Below are positions 9,325-17,900 of a stretch of 64,000 nt of DNA, piece after piece; within the stretch, counting starts at the first letter, position 1, and every line of letters begins with the position of its first letter. The DNA lies in NCBI GenBank assembly GCA_016711505.1, contig JADJSV010000020.1:248001-312000 (forward strand), given 5' to 3'. A program made the translations under genes and the position numbers. The DNA is from Bacteroidota bacterium. Its GTDB lineage: Bacteria > Bacteroidota > Bacteroidia > AKYH767-A > 2013-40CM-41-45. Below the pieces are notes generated by a model that was not told the origin of the DNA, did not search any database, and saw only the letters and a list, made by a program, of their open reading frames with translations.

Positions 9325-10350
9325 CTAAAATCTGAATTTTTTTACCGTGTCAATATAGAATTTTACTTTGTCTTTTTCAGTATCAGGATACAATCCATGT
9401 CCCAGATTGGCAATATGTCTGTCCGGACCAAAAGCCTTCAGCATTTTTATAGTCTCTGCTTTAATAGTCTCGAGATCAGAATAGAGTAAACACGGATCCA
9501 TATTTCCCTGAAGAGTTTTTCCGGGACCGATAATTTTTCTGGATTCTTCAATATTCATATTCCAATCCAAACCGATCACTGAACAGGAACTTTTGCTGAA
9601 TTCTTCGCGGGCAAAGTACGCACCTTTAGCGAAAACAATGACAGGAACTTCTTTGATTGAATCAGAAATCTCAGAAATATACCGCGATGAAAATTCGCTG
9701 TATTGTTCGGGAGAAAGCACACCTGCCCATGAATCAAAGACCTGTACAATATCAGCGCCGGCACTTATCTGACCTTTCAGATAATTGATAGTGCTCTTTG
9801 TAATTTTGTCAAGAAGCTTATGTGCGAGTTTTGGCTCTGTATAAAGAAACTTTTTTGCTTTGCTGAAAGTCTTACTTCCTTTGCCTTCTATCATGTAAGA
9901 TAGAATAGTCCATGGAGCTCCGGCAAATCCGATTACGGGAACGCGGCCATTCAGAGTTTTTTTCGTCAGACTAATAGCATCTGTTGTATATTGAATGTCG
10001 CTGGCTTCTGCAATTTTCAGTTTGTCGATATCACTTGAATTCTCAATAGTCTTTTCAAACCAAGGGCCTTTGCTTTCAACCATTTGATATGATAAACCCA
10101 TTGCTTCAGGAATGACAAGTATGTCTGAAAAAATTATTGCAGCGTCAACACCTAAAATGTCAACAGGTTGTATTGAAACTTCAGATGCAAGTTCAGGTGT
10201 TTCAACTAATTGTTTAAATCCTCCGCAACTTTCCCGCACCACTCTGTATTCCGGTAAAATCCTTCCTGCCTGACGCATTAACCATATCGGAGTCCGTTCA
10301 GTCTTTTCTCCTCTTGCTGCACGAAGTAATAAATCGTTTTGTAATTTCAT
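9325..10350 (-). CDS. hemE: Uroporphyrinogen decarboxylase
   Basis: A 341-residue enzyme that removes four carboxyl groups from uroporphyrinogen III to give coproporphyrinogen III in heme synthesis. The active-site signature TPIWLMRQAGRILPEYR is at about residues 20-36. FSDILVIPEAMGL and the C-terminal NLGHGLYPDTE are also characteristic. Length is normal, and the protein is cytosolic with no signal. The gene lies 46 bp after the Omp85-like gene and 3 bp before the MFS gene. No other heme genes are in the window, so its placement here does not define a heme operon. Confidence 0.97.
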   Translation of the reverse strand: MKLQNDLLLRAARGEKTERTPIWLMRQAGRILPEYRVVRESCGGFKQLVETPELASEVSIQPVDILGVDAAIIFSDILVIPEAMGLSYQMVESKGPWFEKTIENSSDIDKLKIAEASDIQYTTDAISLTKKTLNGRVPVIGFAGAPWTILSYMIEGKGSKTFSKAKKFLYTEPKLAHKLLDKITKSTINYLKGQISAGADIVQVFDSWAGVLSPEQYSEFSSRYISEISDSIKEVPVIVFAKGAYFAREEFSKSSCSVIGLDWNMNIEESRKIIGPGKTLQGNMDPCLLYSDLETIKAETIKMLKAFGPDRHIANLGHGLYPDTEKDKVKFYIDTVKKFRF

Positions 10351-10396
10351 CGGCCCAAAAGTAACAATAAATGGAATTAATTATTCATTATTAATT

Positions 10397-12169
10397 TTAA
10401 AAGTAGTTGACAATCCCAAAATGTACCTTAGCATTTCTAAAATATACCGGATTACTGAATTGTTTTCCTAAGGCATAACTGATGGACATAATTCCGATCC
10501 GGGTTTCAAAATTCATTCCGGCACCGAAGCCGAATGGTGTGTCTTTCAAATTGAAGTTGCGGCTTTTGTTTTCATAGTAGGCGCCATTAATGAAAGCGAA
10601 GAGAAAGGAGTTTTGCTCAAGTAAAAATCTGTATTCAATTTTGCCAATGGAAAAGGTGCTCGCATAGATGGACTCTTCATCAAATCCTCGCAGAGATTTT
10701 AATCCGCCGATACGGAAGAGTTCATTTGTGAATAACCTGTCATTATACACAATGCCTGATTTTGTCCCGAGATTCAGAACACTTTTCCCACCAAGTGATA
10801 AATAGAAATCCGCAGAAATAGCTCCTTCATACGTCACGCTTTGCAATTTCAAACTGTCGTATGCGATTGGATTTATATCTGTGTTCTTTTTTATTTTTCT
10901 GTTTCCTGTGCTTCCCGTGAATTCAACAGCATAACCTTTCTTTGGATTCAATCTGTAGTCAAGTTTTTCAAAATGAAATGTTGCACCGTAACTTAGGATT
11001 GAAATGTCAGCATAATCGGGAAGGACAGTAATATTTTCAAGGCCCTTTGAAGATTGAAGGTCGCTTTGCTTGTCGTTAATAAATGCTTTTAAATAATTAT
11101 TTCCCGAAATAGAATATTGAATCCCTAAATTTTTGATCACGTCAGTATAGGTAGAATCTCTCCGGTAAATTGATAAATTTCCATCTATACCAAATGGTGT
11201 ATTTAATAAGAAAGGATAAAGTAAATGGATCTTCAGATCCTGCGTTTTGTTGGGTAATTGCTTCCAGTTAAATTCAATTACTTCGCCTCGCTGCAAGGAG
11301 TTCTGAAGTTTAAGATGAACCTCGCCGGTGAGATTTAATTTCCCTTCATTGTTTTCATCAGGTAAAAAACCAATGACACCATCAAACTGACTTGCTTTTT
11401 TATTATCCAGATAGATGTAGAGCTTAGTAATATTTTCCGTGAATAAGAGCTGATTTGGTTTCAGTTCTGTTACAAAAGCAAGTTCTTTTAGTCTGGTTGA
11501 AATCCTGATCAGTTTTGATTCATCATAAATCGATCCTTCTTTAATGTCAATATAATTATAGATATATACAGGAGCAATTGTTGCATTTCCTTTTATGATA
11601 ATACTATCGATCCTGACGAGTTTGTTTTTGTTTAATTCGAGATCAGCAGCATATTCATTGTTTACTTGTTGTACATTGGTTAATCTCACATTGGCAAAAG
11701 GATAGCCATTGTTTTCGCAATTTTTCAAAATTGTTTCCATCCATGAACTTATCTTCACATAATTGAATGGAATACTTTTCTTCTTTTTGTTTTTTATTCC
11801 TGTGCCGGATAAAAATGATTCATCAATATTCACGGGATTGACATTAGTCCACAAATATCTTTCTCCAAGAAAAAAATAAATCAATATTGATTCTTCTTTT
11901 GTAATTATACTATCACATGAAGCAGCCAGAAATCCGTGTGAACGGATTTTCTCGACAAATTGTCCGATGTCTTCCTTTAGTTGTAGAGTGTCAGTATATT
12001 TTTTTGACAGATCAAATGAATTTAGTTCTTCATTGAATAATGTTGTGTTCGTTGTATCATTCAATTCAAATCTGACATTTTTTTTAATCTGTGCAATGGA
12101 ACTTTTGCTGTATGAAATGATCATCAGAAACAGAAAAAATTTTAATAAAATATTATTTTTACCCGGCAC
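10397..12169 (-). CDS. Omp85/BamA-like outer membrane protein (POTRA + surface-antigen barrel)
   Basis: The open frame extends to an ATG at 12247, but that would overlap ung by 68 bp. A GTG at 12169 gives a clean signal peptide (PGKNNILLKFFLFLMIISYS, then KSSIAQ) and starts 10 bp after the ung stop, so I prefer it (about 590 residues). The N-terminal half has POTRA-like strands (IDSIIIKGNATIAPVYIYNY). The C-terminal half is an Omp85 barrel with FRIGGLKSLRGFDEE, which matches the conserved L6-loop type GLxxLRGF. Such proteins insert or export polypeptides or lipids at the outer membrane. It is shorter than BamA and resembles the extra ShlB/TamA-like homologues of Bacteroidota. The client is unknown. 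Confidence 0.83.
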   Translation of the reverse strand: MPGKNNILLKFFLFLMIISYSKSSIAQIKKNVRFELNDTTNTTLFNEELNSFDLSKKYTDTLQLKEDIGQFVEKIRSHGFLAASCDSIITKEESILIYFFLGERYLWTNVNPVNIDESFLSGTGIKNKKKKSIPFNYVKISSWMETILKNCENNGYPFANVRLTNVQQVNNEYAADLELNKNKLVRIDSIIIKGNATIAPVYIYNYIDIKEGSIYDESKLIRISTRLKELAFVTELKPNQLLFTENITKLYIYLDNKKASQFDGVIGFLPDENNEGKLNLTGEVHLKLQNSLQRGEVIEFNWKQLPNKTQDLKIHLLYPFLLNTPFGIDGNLSIYRRDSTYTDVIKNLGIQYSISGNNYLKAFINDKQSDLQSSKGLENITVLPDYADISILSYGATFHFEKLDYRLNPKKGYAVEFTGSTGNRKIKKNTDINPIAYDSLKLQSVTYEGAISADFYLSLGGKSVLNLGTKSGIVYNDRLFTNELFRIGGLKSLRGFDEESIYASTFSIGKIEYRFLLEQNSFLFAFINGAYYENKSRNFNLKDTPFGFGAGMNFETRIGIMSISYALGKQFSNPVYFRNAKVHFGIVNYF

Positions 12170-12179
12170 CTGCTTGGTT

Positions 12180-12910
12180 TTAGTTCGGATTACATAACGA
12201 ATCGGAAAGCAATACATTGAATTCGTCTGAAGATGTATTCCAGTCAATAGGAGTTAGTCCTTGTTCAGTAAGAAGTTCATTTGTTTTTGAAAAATGTTTG
12301 CAGCCATAAAATCCTCTTTCAACTGAAAATGGTGAAGGATGCGGAGCTTGCAGAATGAAATGCTTTGTAGTATCGATCAGATTTATCTTTGCTTGAGCAT
12401 ATTTTCCCCAGAGAATAAAAATCAGTCCGTTTTTTCTGAATGAAAGTTCACGGATAATACTATCCGTAAAATTTTCCCATCCTTTTTTCTGATGCGAACC
12501 CGGTTGATTTTCTCTTACTGTCAAAGTTGCATTCAGAAGAAGAACTCCTTGCTTTGCCCACTTTTTAAATTTCCATGATTAGGAGTTTCAATACCAAGAT
12601 CTGTTTTAAGTTCTTTGAAAATATTCTGCAGACTGGGTGGAAGTTTTTGACCTTTTGGAACCGAAAAAGAAAGACCTTCTGCCTGTCCCGGGTTATGGTA
12701 TGGATCCTGTCCCAGAATAATCACCTTAACTTCATCAAATGGGGTTGAATCCAAAGCGGAAAAGATCAATGGTCCGGGAGGGTAAATAATCTGACCTGAT
12801 TTCCTTTCTTCTTCTAGAAATGTCTTTAGTGATTTAAAATAAGGTTTTGAAAATTCCTCAGAAAGGACATTTTTCCAGCTTTCGTGTAATTTCGGATCAA
12901 TAGTACTCAT
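12180..12910 (-). CDS. ung: Uracil-DNA glycosylase (one-base frameshift)
   Basis: The start at 12910 gives MSTIDPKLHESWKNVL, the normal N-terminus. An open extension to 13012 has no family similarity. The water-activating loop VIILGQDPYHNPGQAEGLSF and the later HPSPFSVERGFYGCKHFSK are both present, but in different frames. At 12562-12566 the plus strand has five T; a sixth would make the reading continuous (LKKWAKQGVLLLNATLTVRE), giving about 243 residues, the usual length. The enzyme removes uracil from DNA at the start of base excision repair. Because a single homopolymer base repairs it and all other motifs are intact, I think a sequencing error is more likely than loss of function. The Omp85-like gene follows. 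Confidence 0.9.
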
Positions 12911-13100
12911 AGGTGGTGAAATTACTAAGATGGACGGTAAGAATTGTAATAAAATTAAAGAAATGTAATGGTATGGGTAGATTATCTTTGTTGAAAACTT
13001 AATTTTCAACATATTCGAAAATTGATAATTTTGCAGAACTTTAAATTTCGTAAAACATACTAACGTATATTGCGTTGGAATAAAGGCAACAACTTAAAAG

Positions 13101-13235
13101 ATGAAAAAAATAGCACGTATTTCCCTAGTATTAGCTGCAGTAACCCTGTTATTTGCATCATGCAAATCACATGAAAAATGTCCTGCTTATGGACAAATCG
13201 GGAAACCGCGCCATCATTCTGAGATCAGAGGTTAA
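13101..13235 (+). CDS. Small predicted lipoprotein (44 aa)
   Basis: The ATG at 13101 opens a 44-residue frame: MKKIARISLVLAAVTLLFAS, then the lipobox cysteine (ASC, Cys21), then a mature peptide of only 24 residues with KSHEKCPAYGQIGK. Short lipoproteins with a CPAY motif after the lipidated cysteine are common in Bacteroidota; their role is unknown. The stop is followed after 23 bp by a strong hairpin terminator, which supports this as a real transcribed gene. A longer frame at 13153-13359 overlaps it but crosses the terminator and is unlikely. Confidence 0.7.
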   Translation: MKKIARISLVLAAVTLLFASCKSHEKCPAYGQIGKPRHHSEIRG

Positions 13236-13258
13236 TTCTTCTGCTAAAAAGAAATCCC

Positions 13259-13296
13259 AAAGCGAATCGTCAAAACCGATTCGCTTTTTTTATTTT
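13259..13296 (+). terminator. Rho-independent terminator after the small lipoprotein gene
   Basis: A perfect 11-bp stem (AAAGCGAATCG at 13259-13269 with CGATTCGCTTT at 13277-13287) and a 7-base loop are followed by a T-rich tract to 13296. It separates the small lipoprotein from the OsmC gene. Confidence 0.9.
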
Positions 13297-13321
13297 TACA
13301 AAAATTTCAAAGAAGCAATTA

Positions 13322-13726
13322 GTGGAAACAATTCGTACAAAATACCTGGGTGGACTTAGGACTGAAGCAGAACATGTAAAGTCGGGTCAAAAAGTGATTA
13401 CTGATGCACCTCTGGACAATCAAGGAAAAGGAGAAGCATTTTCGCCCAGTGACCTGATGACAGCCTCTTTATCAAGTTGTATGTTAACAATAATGGGAAT
13501 TGCGGCAAGAACTCATGATATACCTTTCGAAAATATTTCATGTAAAGTCACTAAGATCATGGTGGCAAATCCAAGAAGAGTTGGAGAAATAGTAGTTGAA
13601 TTTGATATGGGTAATTTTTCATACACAGATAAACAGAAGGCCATTCTTACCAATGCGGCGCATACATGTCCGGTAGCTTTGAGCTTACATCCCGACCTCA
13701 AACAAACTGTTACCTTTAGTTTTTAA
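13322..13726 (+). CDS. OsmC/Ohr-family peroxiredoxin-like protein
   Basis: A 134-residue protein starting at a GTG (13322). It has the two redox cysteines of the OsmC fold, Cys53 in MTASLSSCMLTIMGI and Cys116 in AAHTCPVALSL, plus the GKGEAFSPSDL loop before the first. OsmC/Ohr proteins reduce organic or other hydroperoxides in the cytosol using these thiols. This one looks like the general OsmC branch rather than a dedicated Ohr. The gene begins just beyond the terminator of the small lipoprotein, and the next gene starts 149 bp later, so it may be monocistronic. Confidence 0.9.
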   Translation: METIRTKYLGGLRTEAEHVKSGQKVITDAPLDNQGKGEAFSPSDLMTASLSSCMLTIMGIAARTHDIPFENISCKVTKIMVANPRRVGEIVVEFDMGNFSYTDKQKAILTNAAHTCPVALSLHPDLKQTVTFSF

Positions 13727-13875
13727 CTTACATATCGCTTAAACGTAAACTTAAACGAATGGTGTAAAAAGAGTTTAAGAGTAAAGCTATTAATTAAGCG
13801 AAGGACTGTCACCAAACTATCAAATACCCCATTTTATAACTTTTAAATAAAAAAATGCTATTTTTGTAGAACTCT

Positions 13876-14643
13876 ATGAGACGTCTGCTTTTCATTTTTC
13901 TGTTTATGAACCATCTGTCAGTATCTGCGCAGACGGAAGATAATATTACTTACAAAGAAGACATTCCCGTACTTTATAGAAGAGAAGCTGAAGGCGGTCT
14001 GACAATTCATTCAAATGGTTTCGGATTGAATTTTAAAAAGGGTTGGCACAGGACAGGTTATAAGAAAGACATGCTTGATATAGAATTTGTTTCTATGCGT
14101 CATCCTAAGCAATATAAATTAGCAAATCCTTATTTCGATAATTCAAAACCATTTTTTTATGGCAAGTTGAATTTCGCATATATGCTCCGAGGCGGATATG
14201 GCAGACAAAATATTATTTTCAGCAAAGGTGAAAGAAGTGGAGTTGAAGTCAGATACAATTATTACATCGGATTTTCTCTTGGAATAACGAAGCCCGTTTT
14301 TCTGGATGTAATTGTTACATCAGATTCTATACCATATGTGGTAACAAGGAAGTATGATCCAAACGATCCGCTTATGCAATTACCTACATATATCTATGGA
14401 CCCGGTCCTTATTTTGAAGGCTTCGATCAATTGAAATTATATCCGGGAGCTTATGGTAAATTTGGATTTTCATTTGAGTATGCCGGATGGCATGATAAAA
14501 TTACTGCAATAGAAGTTGGGGTTGTAGCAGATGCTCATCCTACAGCAATACCAATTATGTCTCAAAACCCTACACAGGGAATTTTTAACAATAAAGTACT
14601 CTTAAACTTATACCTTACATTAGTGTGGGGTGGAAAGTGGTAA
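13876..14643 (+). CDS. Conserved envelope protein of unknown function (upstream of lipA)
   Basis: A 255-residue protein with a signal peptide (MRRLLFIFLFMNHLSVSAQ). The mature part has alternating polar and aromatic residues such as GGYGRQNIIFSKGERSGVEV and RYNYYIGFSLGITKPVFLDV, and ends LYLTLVWGGKW. This is the pattern of an outer-membrane beta-barrel with a terminal aromatic residue. I recognise no named family. It ends 10 bp before lipA, so it is probably cotranscribed with it. A TATTTTTG box at 13859-13866, nine bases before the ATG, fits the Bacteroidota minus-7 consensus TAnnTTTG, though the minus-33 box is not clear. Confidence 0.72.
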   Translation: MRRLLFIFLFMNHLSVSAQTEDNITYKEDIPVLYRREAEGGLTIHSNGFGLNFKKGWHRTGYKKDMLDIEFVSMRHPKQYKLANPYFDNSKPFFYGKLNFAYMLRGGYGRQNIIFSKGERSGVEVRYNYYIGFSLGITKPVFLDVIVTSDSIPYVVTRKYDPNDPLMQLPTYIYGPGPYFEGFDQLKLYPGAYGKFGFSFEYAGWHDKITAIEVGVVADAHPTAIPIMSQNPTQGIFNNKVLLNLYLTLVWGGKW

Positions 14644-14653
14644 GAGATAGAAT

Positions 14654-15523
14654 ATGATTCAAGAGAATTCAACAGCACAAAGTAAACCTTCTAAACCGTC
14701 GTGGTTAAAAGTGAAACTTCCCATTGGAGAAGAGTTCACCAAGGTTAGAAATATTGTCAGCGAACATAAATTACATACCATTTGTCAAAGTGGTAACTGT
14801 CCTAATATGGGCGAATGTTGGGGTGCAGGAACAGCGACTTTCATGATCCTCGGAAATGTGTGCACAAGAAGTTGTGGTTTTTGTTCTGTTGCAACCGGTC
14901 GTCCTGAAGCCGTAGATCCATTTGAACCTCTCCGTGTTGCCAAGTCGGTAAAACTAATGAGTGTTAAGCATTGTGTTGTCACATCAGTTGATCGCGATGA
15001 TCTTAAAGACGGTGGCTCGAACGTGTGGGTAGAAACGATCAGAAAGATCAGAGAGCTTTCACCGGGAACAACGATGGAAACTCTGATTCCGGATTTTCAG
15101 GGTATATGGGAAAATCTTCAGAGAGTGATCGATGAAAGACCGGAAGTTATCTCGCATAATCTGGAAACAGTTCGCAGATTAACGAAGCTAGTTCGCGTGC
15201 AAGCTAAGTATGACCGGAGTCTTGAAGTATTAAAAAGAATAGCAGCATCCGGGGTTGCGGCAAAATCCGGAATAATGTTAGGCTTGGGAGAAACAAAAGA
15301 AGAAGTTCTTGAAGCAATGCAGGATCTGCGAAATTCAGATGTTTCGATTCTCACGCTGGGACAATATCTGCAGCCAACAAAAGATCATTTACCAGTGAAT
15401 GAATTTATACATCCTGATCTTTTTGCAGAACTAAAAGAAGCCGGGATAAAAATGGGTTTCCGTTATGTGGAGAGTGGACCTTTGGTTCGGTCGAGTTATC
15501 ATGCGGAGAAACACCTTTTGTAA
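14654..15523 (+). CDS. lipA: Lipoyl synthase
   Basis: A 289-residue radical-SAM enzyme that inserts two sulfurs into octanoyl groups on lipoyl domains. The auxiliary [4Fe-4S] cluster cysteines are Cys44, Cys49 and Cys55 (TICQSGNCPNMGECW), and the radical-SAM CxxxCxxC is Cys70, Cys74 and Cys77 (CTRSCGFC). The C-terminal RSSYHAEKHL holds the family's conserved RSSY serine that completes the auxiliary cluster. All key residues are intact and length is normal. No lipB is nearby. The TAA stop is the first triplet of a degenerate 7-bp tandem array (15521-15583), annotated separately. Confidence 0.97.
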   Translation: MIQENSTAQSKPSKPSWLKVKLPIGEEFTKVRNIVSEHKLHTICQSGNCPNMGECWGAGTATFMILGNVCTRSCGFCSVATGRPEAVDPFEPLRVAKSVKLMSVKHCVVTSVDRDDLKDGGSNVWVETIRKIRELSPGTTMETLIPDFQGIWENLQRVIDERPEVISHNLETVRRLTKLVRVQAKYDRSLEVLKRIAASGVAAKSGIMLGLGETKEEVLEAMQDLRNSDVSILTLGQYLQPTKDHLPVNEFIHPDLFAELKEAGIKMGFRYVESGPLVRSSYHAEKHLL

Positions 15524-15583
15524 CGAATAATTAAGAACTAATAATGAACCGTGAATAGTTAAGAATGAAGAATGAAGAATGAA
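15521..15583 (+). repeat. Degenerate 7-bp tandem array starting at the lipA stop codon
   Basis: Cut into sevens from the lipA stop codon, the sequence reads TAACGAA, TAATTAA, GAACTAA, TAATGAA, CCGTGAA, TAGTTAA, then GAATGAA three times. Every unit ends in AA. The last three copies are exact and the first six degenerate, as expected of an old tandem array. Similar arrays lie after other genes in this window. Confidence 0.8.
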
Positions 15584-15585
15584 TC

Positions 15586-15599
15586 CCGATAGCTATCGG
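15586..15599. repeat. Perfect 14-bp palindrome CCGATAGCTATCGG
   Basis: A perfect self-complementary 14-mer directly after the heptad array and 111 bp before the GAPDH ATG. It could be a protein-binding site or the core of a dispersed repeat. No second exact copy was noticed in the window. Confidence 0.6.
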
Positions 15600-15710
15600 A
15601 ACGAAAAATGAAAGCCGGGAGTTTGAATTTTCCAGTTAGGTTAAGTCTCTCCAGTTATCTATGCAGTGTTACTCGCCACTTACTACTCACCATTTACTAC
15701 CTACTAAAAA

Positions 15711-16724
15711 ATGAAACGAATAAAAATTGCTATCAACGGTTTTGGAAGAATTGGAAGAATTTCTACGAGAGTACTTTTACAGAACAGTAATCTGGAATTA
15801 GTAGCGATCAATGACCTTGCTGATGCTGCGACATTGGCTCATCTTTTCAAGTATGATTCAATTCATCGTAAGTACAAAGGGACAGTTTCTTCAGAAGAAA
15901 AGACAATTATAATTGATGGGAATAAAATTCCTGTTTATTCAGAAAAAAATCCGGGTGATCTTCCATGGAGTAAATTAGGAGTGGATATAGTATTAGAATG
16001 TACCGGTCATTTTACGAATAAAGAAGGAGCGGAGCAGCATATCAAAGCAGGAGCGAAGCGGGTAATTATTTCAGGACCTACAAAAGGAAAAAGTGATATC
16101 AAGACAATTGTATTGGGTGTAAATGATGAGATACTGACTGCGCAGGACATTATCATTTCGAATGCAAGTTGTACAACAAACAATGCAGCACCGATGCTTA
16201 AGATCCTTGATTCGCTATGGGAAGTAGAGAATGCATTTGTTACAACTGTCCATTCGTATACCGGAGATCAGAATATTCATGATGCACCACACAAAGATCT
16301 TCGTCGTGCACGTGCAGCAGCAGTTTCAATTATTCCCACAACAACAGGTGCTGCAAAAGCATTAGGAGATGTTTTACCGCACCTGAATGGTAAACTTGGT
16401 GGAGCAGGTATCCGGATTCCGGCACCTGATGGATCACTGACTGATATTACATGTATTCTTAAAAAGAAAGTTACGCTGGAATTGATCAATTCCACTTTTA
16501 AAAAGTATGCGGAAGGTGAGATGAAAGGAATCATGGAGTATACCGAAGATCCGATCGTTTCGATAGATATTGTCGGCAACCCTAATTCATGCATTTTTGA
16601 TTCGCAATTAACTACTGTACTTGATAAAATGGTAAAAGTTGTGGGCTGGTATGATAATGAGGCAGGATACAGCAACCGACTTGTCGAATTGGCTGAAAAA
16701 GTTGGAAAAATGATAGACAAATAG
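15711..16724 (+). CDS. gap: Glyceraldehyde-3-phosphate dehydrogenase, type I
   Basis: A 337-residue enzyme. The NAD-binding motif INGFGRIGR is at about residues 7-15. The catalytic cysteine is Cys154 in SNASCTTNNAAPML, with the partner histidine in TVHSYTGDQNIHDAPHKD. WYDNEAGYSNRLVELA closes the family pattern. It oxidises glyceraldehyde-3-phosphate to 1,3-bisphosphoglycerate in glycolysis. Bases 15660-15710 before the ATG contain an approximate 14-bp direct repeat (CTCGCCACTTACTA then CTCACCATTTACTA). No other glycolytic gene is adjacent. Confidence 0.97.
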   Translation: MKRIKIAINGFGRIGRISTRVLLQNSNLELVAINDLADAATLAHLFKYDSIHRKYKGTVSSEEKTIIIDGNKIPVYSEKNPGDLPWSKLGVDIVLECTGHFTNKEGAEQHIKAGAKRVIISGPTKGKSDIKTIVLGVNDEILTAQDIIISNASCTTNNAAPMLKILDSLWEVENAFVTTVHSYTGDQNIHDAPHKDLRRARAAAVSIIPTTTGAAKALGDVLPHLNGKLGGAGIRIPAPDGSLTDITCILKKKVTLELINSTFKKYAEGEMKGIMEYTEDPIVSIDIVGNPNSCIFDSQLTTVLDKMVKVVGWYDNEAGYSNRLVELAEKVGKMIDK

Positions 16725-17140
16725 TCGTATTAGAAAATCTTTTTCTTTTTCTATTTTGGATTTGTTTATATCGAACAGACGCTTATCTTGCTTAAGCTAA
16801 GCTGAATACCACGAATTTTATTCATTTTTACTGATTATCGGTTTATCGGTTAATATCAAATCCGGAAGATTAATTTCATTCGTATATTTAAATATACCAA
16901 GTTTGGTCGAAAATTAATGTTGATTATTCCCTCAAAAATCAGGATTAAAGAATTTTATTAAAGAATTAATATAAAATTAAACAATTTAGATTCTTATTAA
17001 TCGTTTATTTGAACAGAAAGTATAGTAGAGTTGTTTAGTAATAGATCAATGAATTCAGCAGCCCTACTTTTCCGAATGGTACAGTATTTGGGAGGCTTTG
17101 TTCAGATGAATTCAATTTAGTATTCAAAAATTATCTAGTT
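16725..17140. other. AT-rich intergenic region, no recognised gene
   Basis: The 416 bp between gap and the small ORF at 17141 are AT-rich and contain no coding frame I can support. They include a GCTTAAGC palindrome near 16789 and the imperfect repeat TTATCGGTTTATCGGTTAA near 16837. No known RNA family was recognised by eye. Part is presumably the promoter region of the small gene. Confidence 0.5.
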
Positions 17141-17308
17141 ATGATTAACAATTCAAAACGCAAAATCAAGTCAGTACAACAACCCGTTGCCGATGCAGTA
17201 ACCCGCATTAAAGTGCAATTAGATCATAAAACCCTCATGGTTGTTCACAGTATGGCCGCATTTAAGATGTGGAAAAAGCGTTATCCGCTTGCTAAAGTGA
17301 TAGCCTGA
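17141..17308 (+). CDS. Small basic protein of unknown function (55 aa)
   Basis: The ATG at 17141 opens a 55-residue frame beginning MINNSKRKIKSVQQPVADAV and ending KMWKKRYPLAKVIA. It is rich in Lys and Arg, with no signal peptide or membrane segment, so it would be a small cytosolic and possibly nucleic-acid-binding protein. The composition looks coding, and a clear hairpin terminator follows 36 bp after the stop, which supports a short transcription unit of its own. I do not recognise a family. It sits just before the tRNA-tuf-rpoBC cluster. Confidence 0.5.
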   Translation: MINNSKRKIKSVQQPVADAVTRIKVQLDHKTLMVVHSMAAFKMWKKRYPLAKVIA

Positions 17309-17344
17309 GTGCTGACTAGCAAAAGTTTACGTTAAAACAAATCC

Positions 17345-17370
17345 AAGGTCTCTCCAACGAGACCTTTTTT
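17345..17370 (+). terminator. Rho-independent terminator after the 55-aa ORF
   Basis: An 8-bp perfect stem (AAGGTCTC at 17345-17352, GAGACCTT at 17359-17366) with a 6-base loop is followed by a T run. It insulates the small gene from the tRNA operon promoter 33 bp downstream. Confidence 0.85.
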
Positions 17371-17402
17371 ATTGCTTTTTTTTAATTTTTTTTTCAAGAA
17401 AA

Positions 17403-17433
17403 TTTGTATTTTGAATTCGATTATCTACATTTG
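17403..17433 (+). promoter_or_regulatory. Bacteroidota-type promoter of the tRNA/tuf operon
   Basis: TTTG at 17403-17406, a 19-bp spacer and TACATTTG at 17426-17433 match the known Bacteroidota sigma consensus (TTTG/TTG, about 19-20 bp, TAnnTTTG) exactly. The expected start is about 7 bases further on, some 40 bases before the first tRNA. It lies between a terminator and the tRNA cluster, where a promoter is needed. Confidence 0.8.
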
Positions 17434-17482
17434 CAATCCCAAATTTTAAGGGGGACAAGAATTGTTCATTGAAATTAAATTT

Positions 17483-17556
17483 GCCGATGTAGCTCAGTTG
17501 GCCAGAGCTACTGATTTGTAATCAGTGGGTCGGGGGTTCGAATCCCTCCATCGGCT
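17483..17556 (+). tRNA. tRNA-Thr (anticodon TGT)
   Basis: A complete cloverleaf: acceptor GCCGATG with CATCGGC, anticodon stem ACTGA/TCAGT with loop TTTGTAA, and T arm with GTTCGAATC. A CCA triplet follows directly at 17557-17559 and may be encoded. First of four tRNAs upstream of tuf. Confidence 0.96.
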
Positions 17557-17595
17557 CCAGTTCTTTATCAGCACTGGTTTTAGGACCATTGAGAA

Positions 17596-17676
17596 GGGGA
17601 GATACCAGAGTGGCCAAATGGGACGGACTGTAAATCCGTTGCGAAAGCTTCGAAGGTTCGAATCCTTCTCTCCCCA
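17596..17676 (+). tRNA. tRNA-Tyr (anticodon GTA)
   Basis: Acceptor GGGGAGA with TCTCCCC, anticodon stem ACGGA/TCCGT with loop CTGTAAA, a long variable arm (class II, as expected for bacterial tRNA-Tyr), and T loop GTTCGAATC. CCA is not encoded. Confidence 0.96.
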
Positions 17677-17726
17677 CTCTGAAATGTTTGGGTTTGATCA
17701 GGCAACTGATTGGATTTAAACAACAA

Positions 17727-17799
17727 GCGGAAGTAGCTCATTTGGTAGAGCATCAGCCTTCCAAGCTGAGGGTGGCCGGTTCGAGCCCGGTCTTCCGCT
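17727..17799 (+). tRNA. tRNA-Gly (anticodon TCC)
   Basis: Acceptor GCGGAAG with CTTCCGC, anticodon stem TCAGC/GCTGA with loop CTTCCAA, and T loop GTTCGAGCC. CCA is not encoded. Confidence 0.96.
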
Positions 17800-17827
17800 C
17801 AAAAGTCTCTGTTGGCTTTGACTACAA

Positions 17828-17900
17828 GCCAATGTAGCTCAGTCGGTAGAGCACATCCATGGTAAGGATGAGGTCACCAGTTCGATCCTGGTCATTGGCT
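17828..17900 (+). tRNA. tRNA-Thr (anticodon GGT)
   Basis: Acceptor GCCAATG with CATTGGC, anticodon stem CATCC/GGATG with loop ATGGTAA, and T loop GTTCGATCC. This is the second threonine isoacceptor in the cluster; together with the TGT copy it covers ACC/ACT and ACA/ACG. Confidence 0.96.

Noticed and set aside
13153..13359. 68-codon ORF overlapping the small lipoprotein and its terminator
   Set aside because: It crosses a strong terminator and overlaps the OsmC start; the 44-codon lipoprotein frame explains the region better.
16277..16720. 147-codon minus-strand ORF opposite gap
   Set aside because: Lies entirely antisense to a full-length GAPDH gene and encodes no recognisable protein.
17525..17719. 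ORF running through tRNA-Thr and tRNA-Tyr
   Set aside because: The sequence folds as two tRNAs; the frame is incidental.
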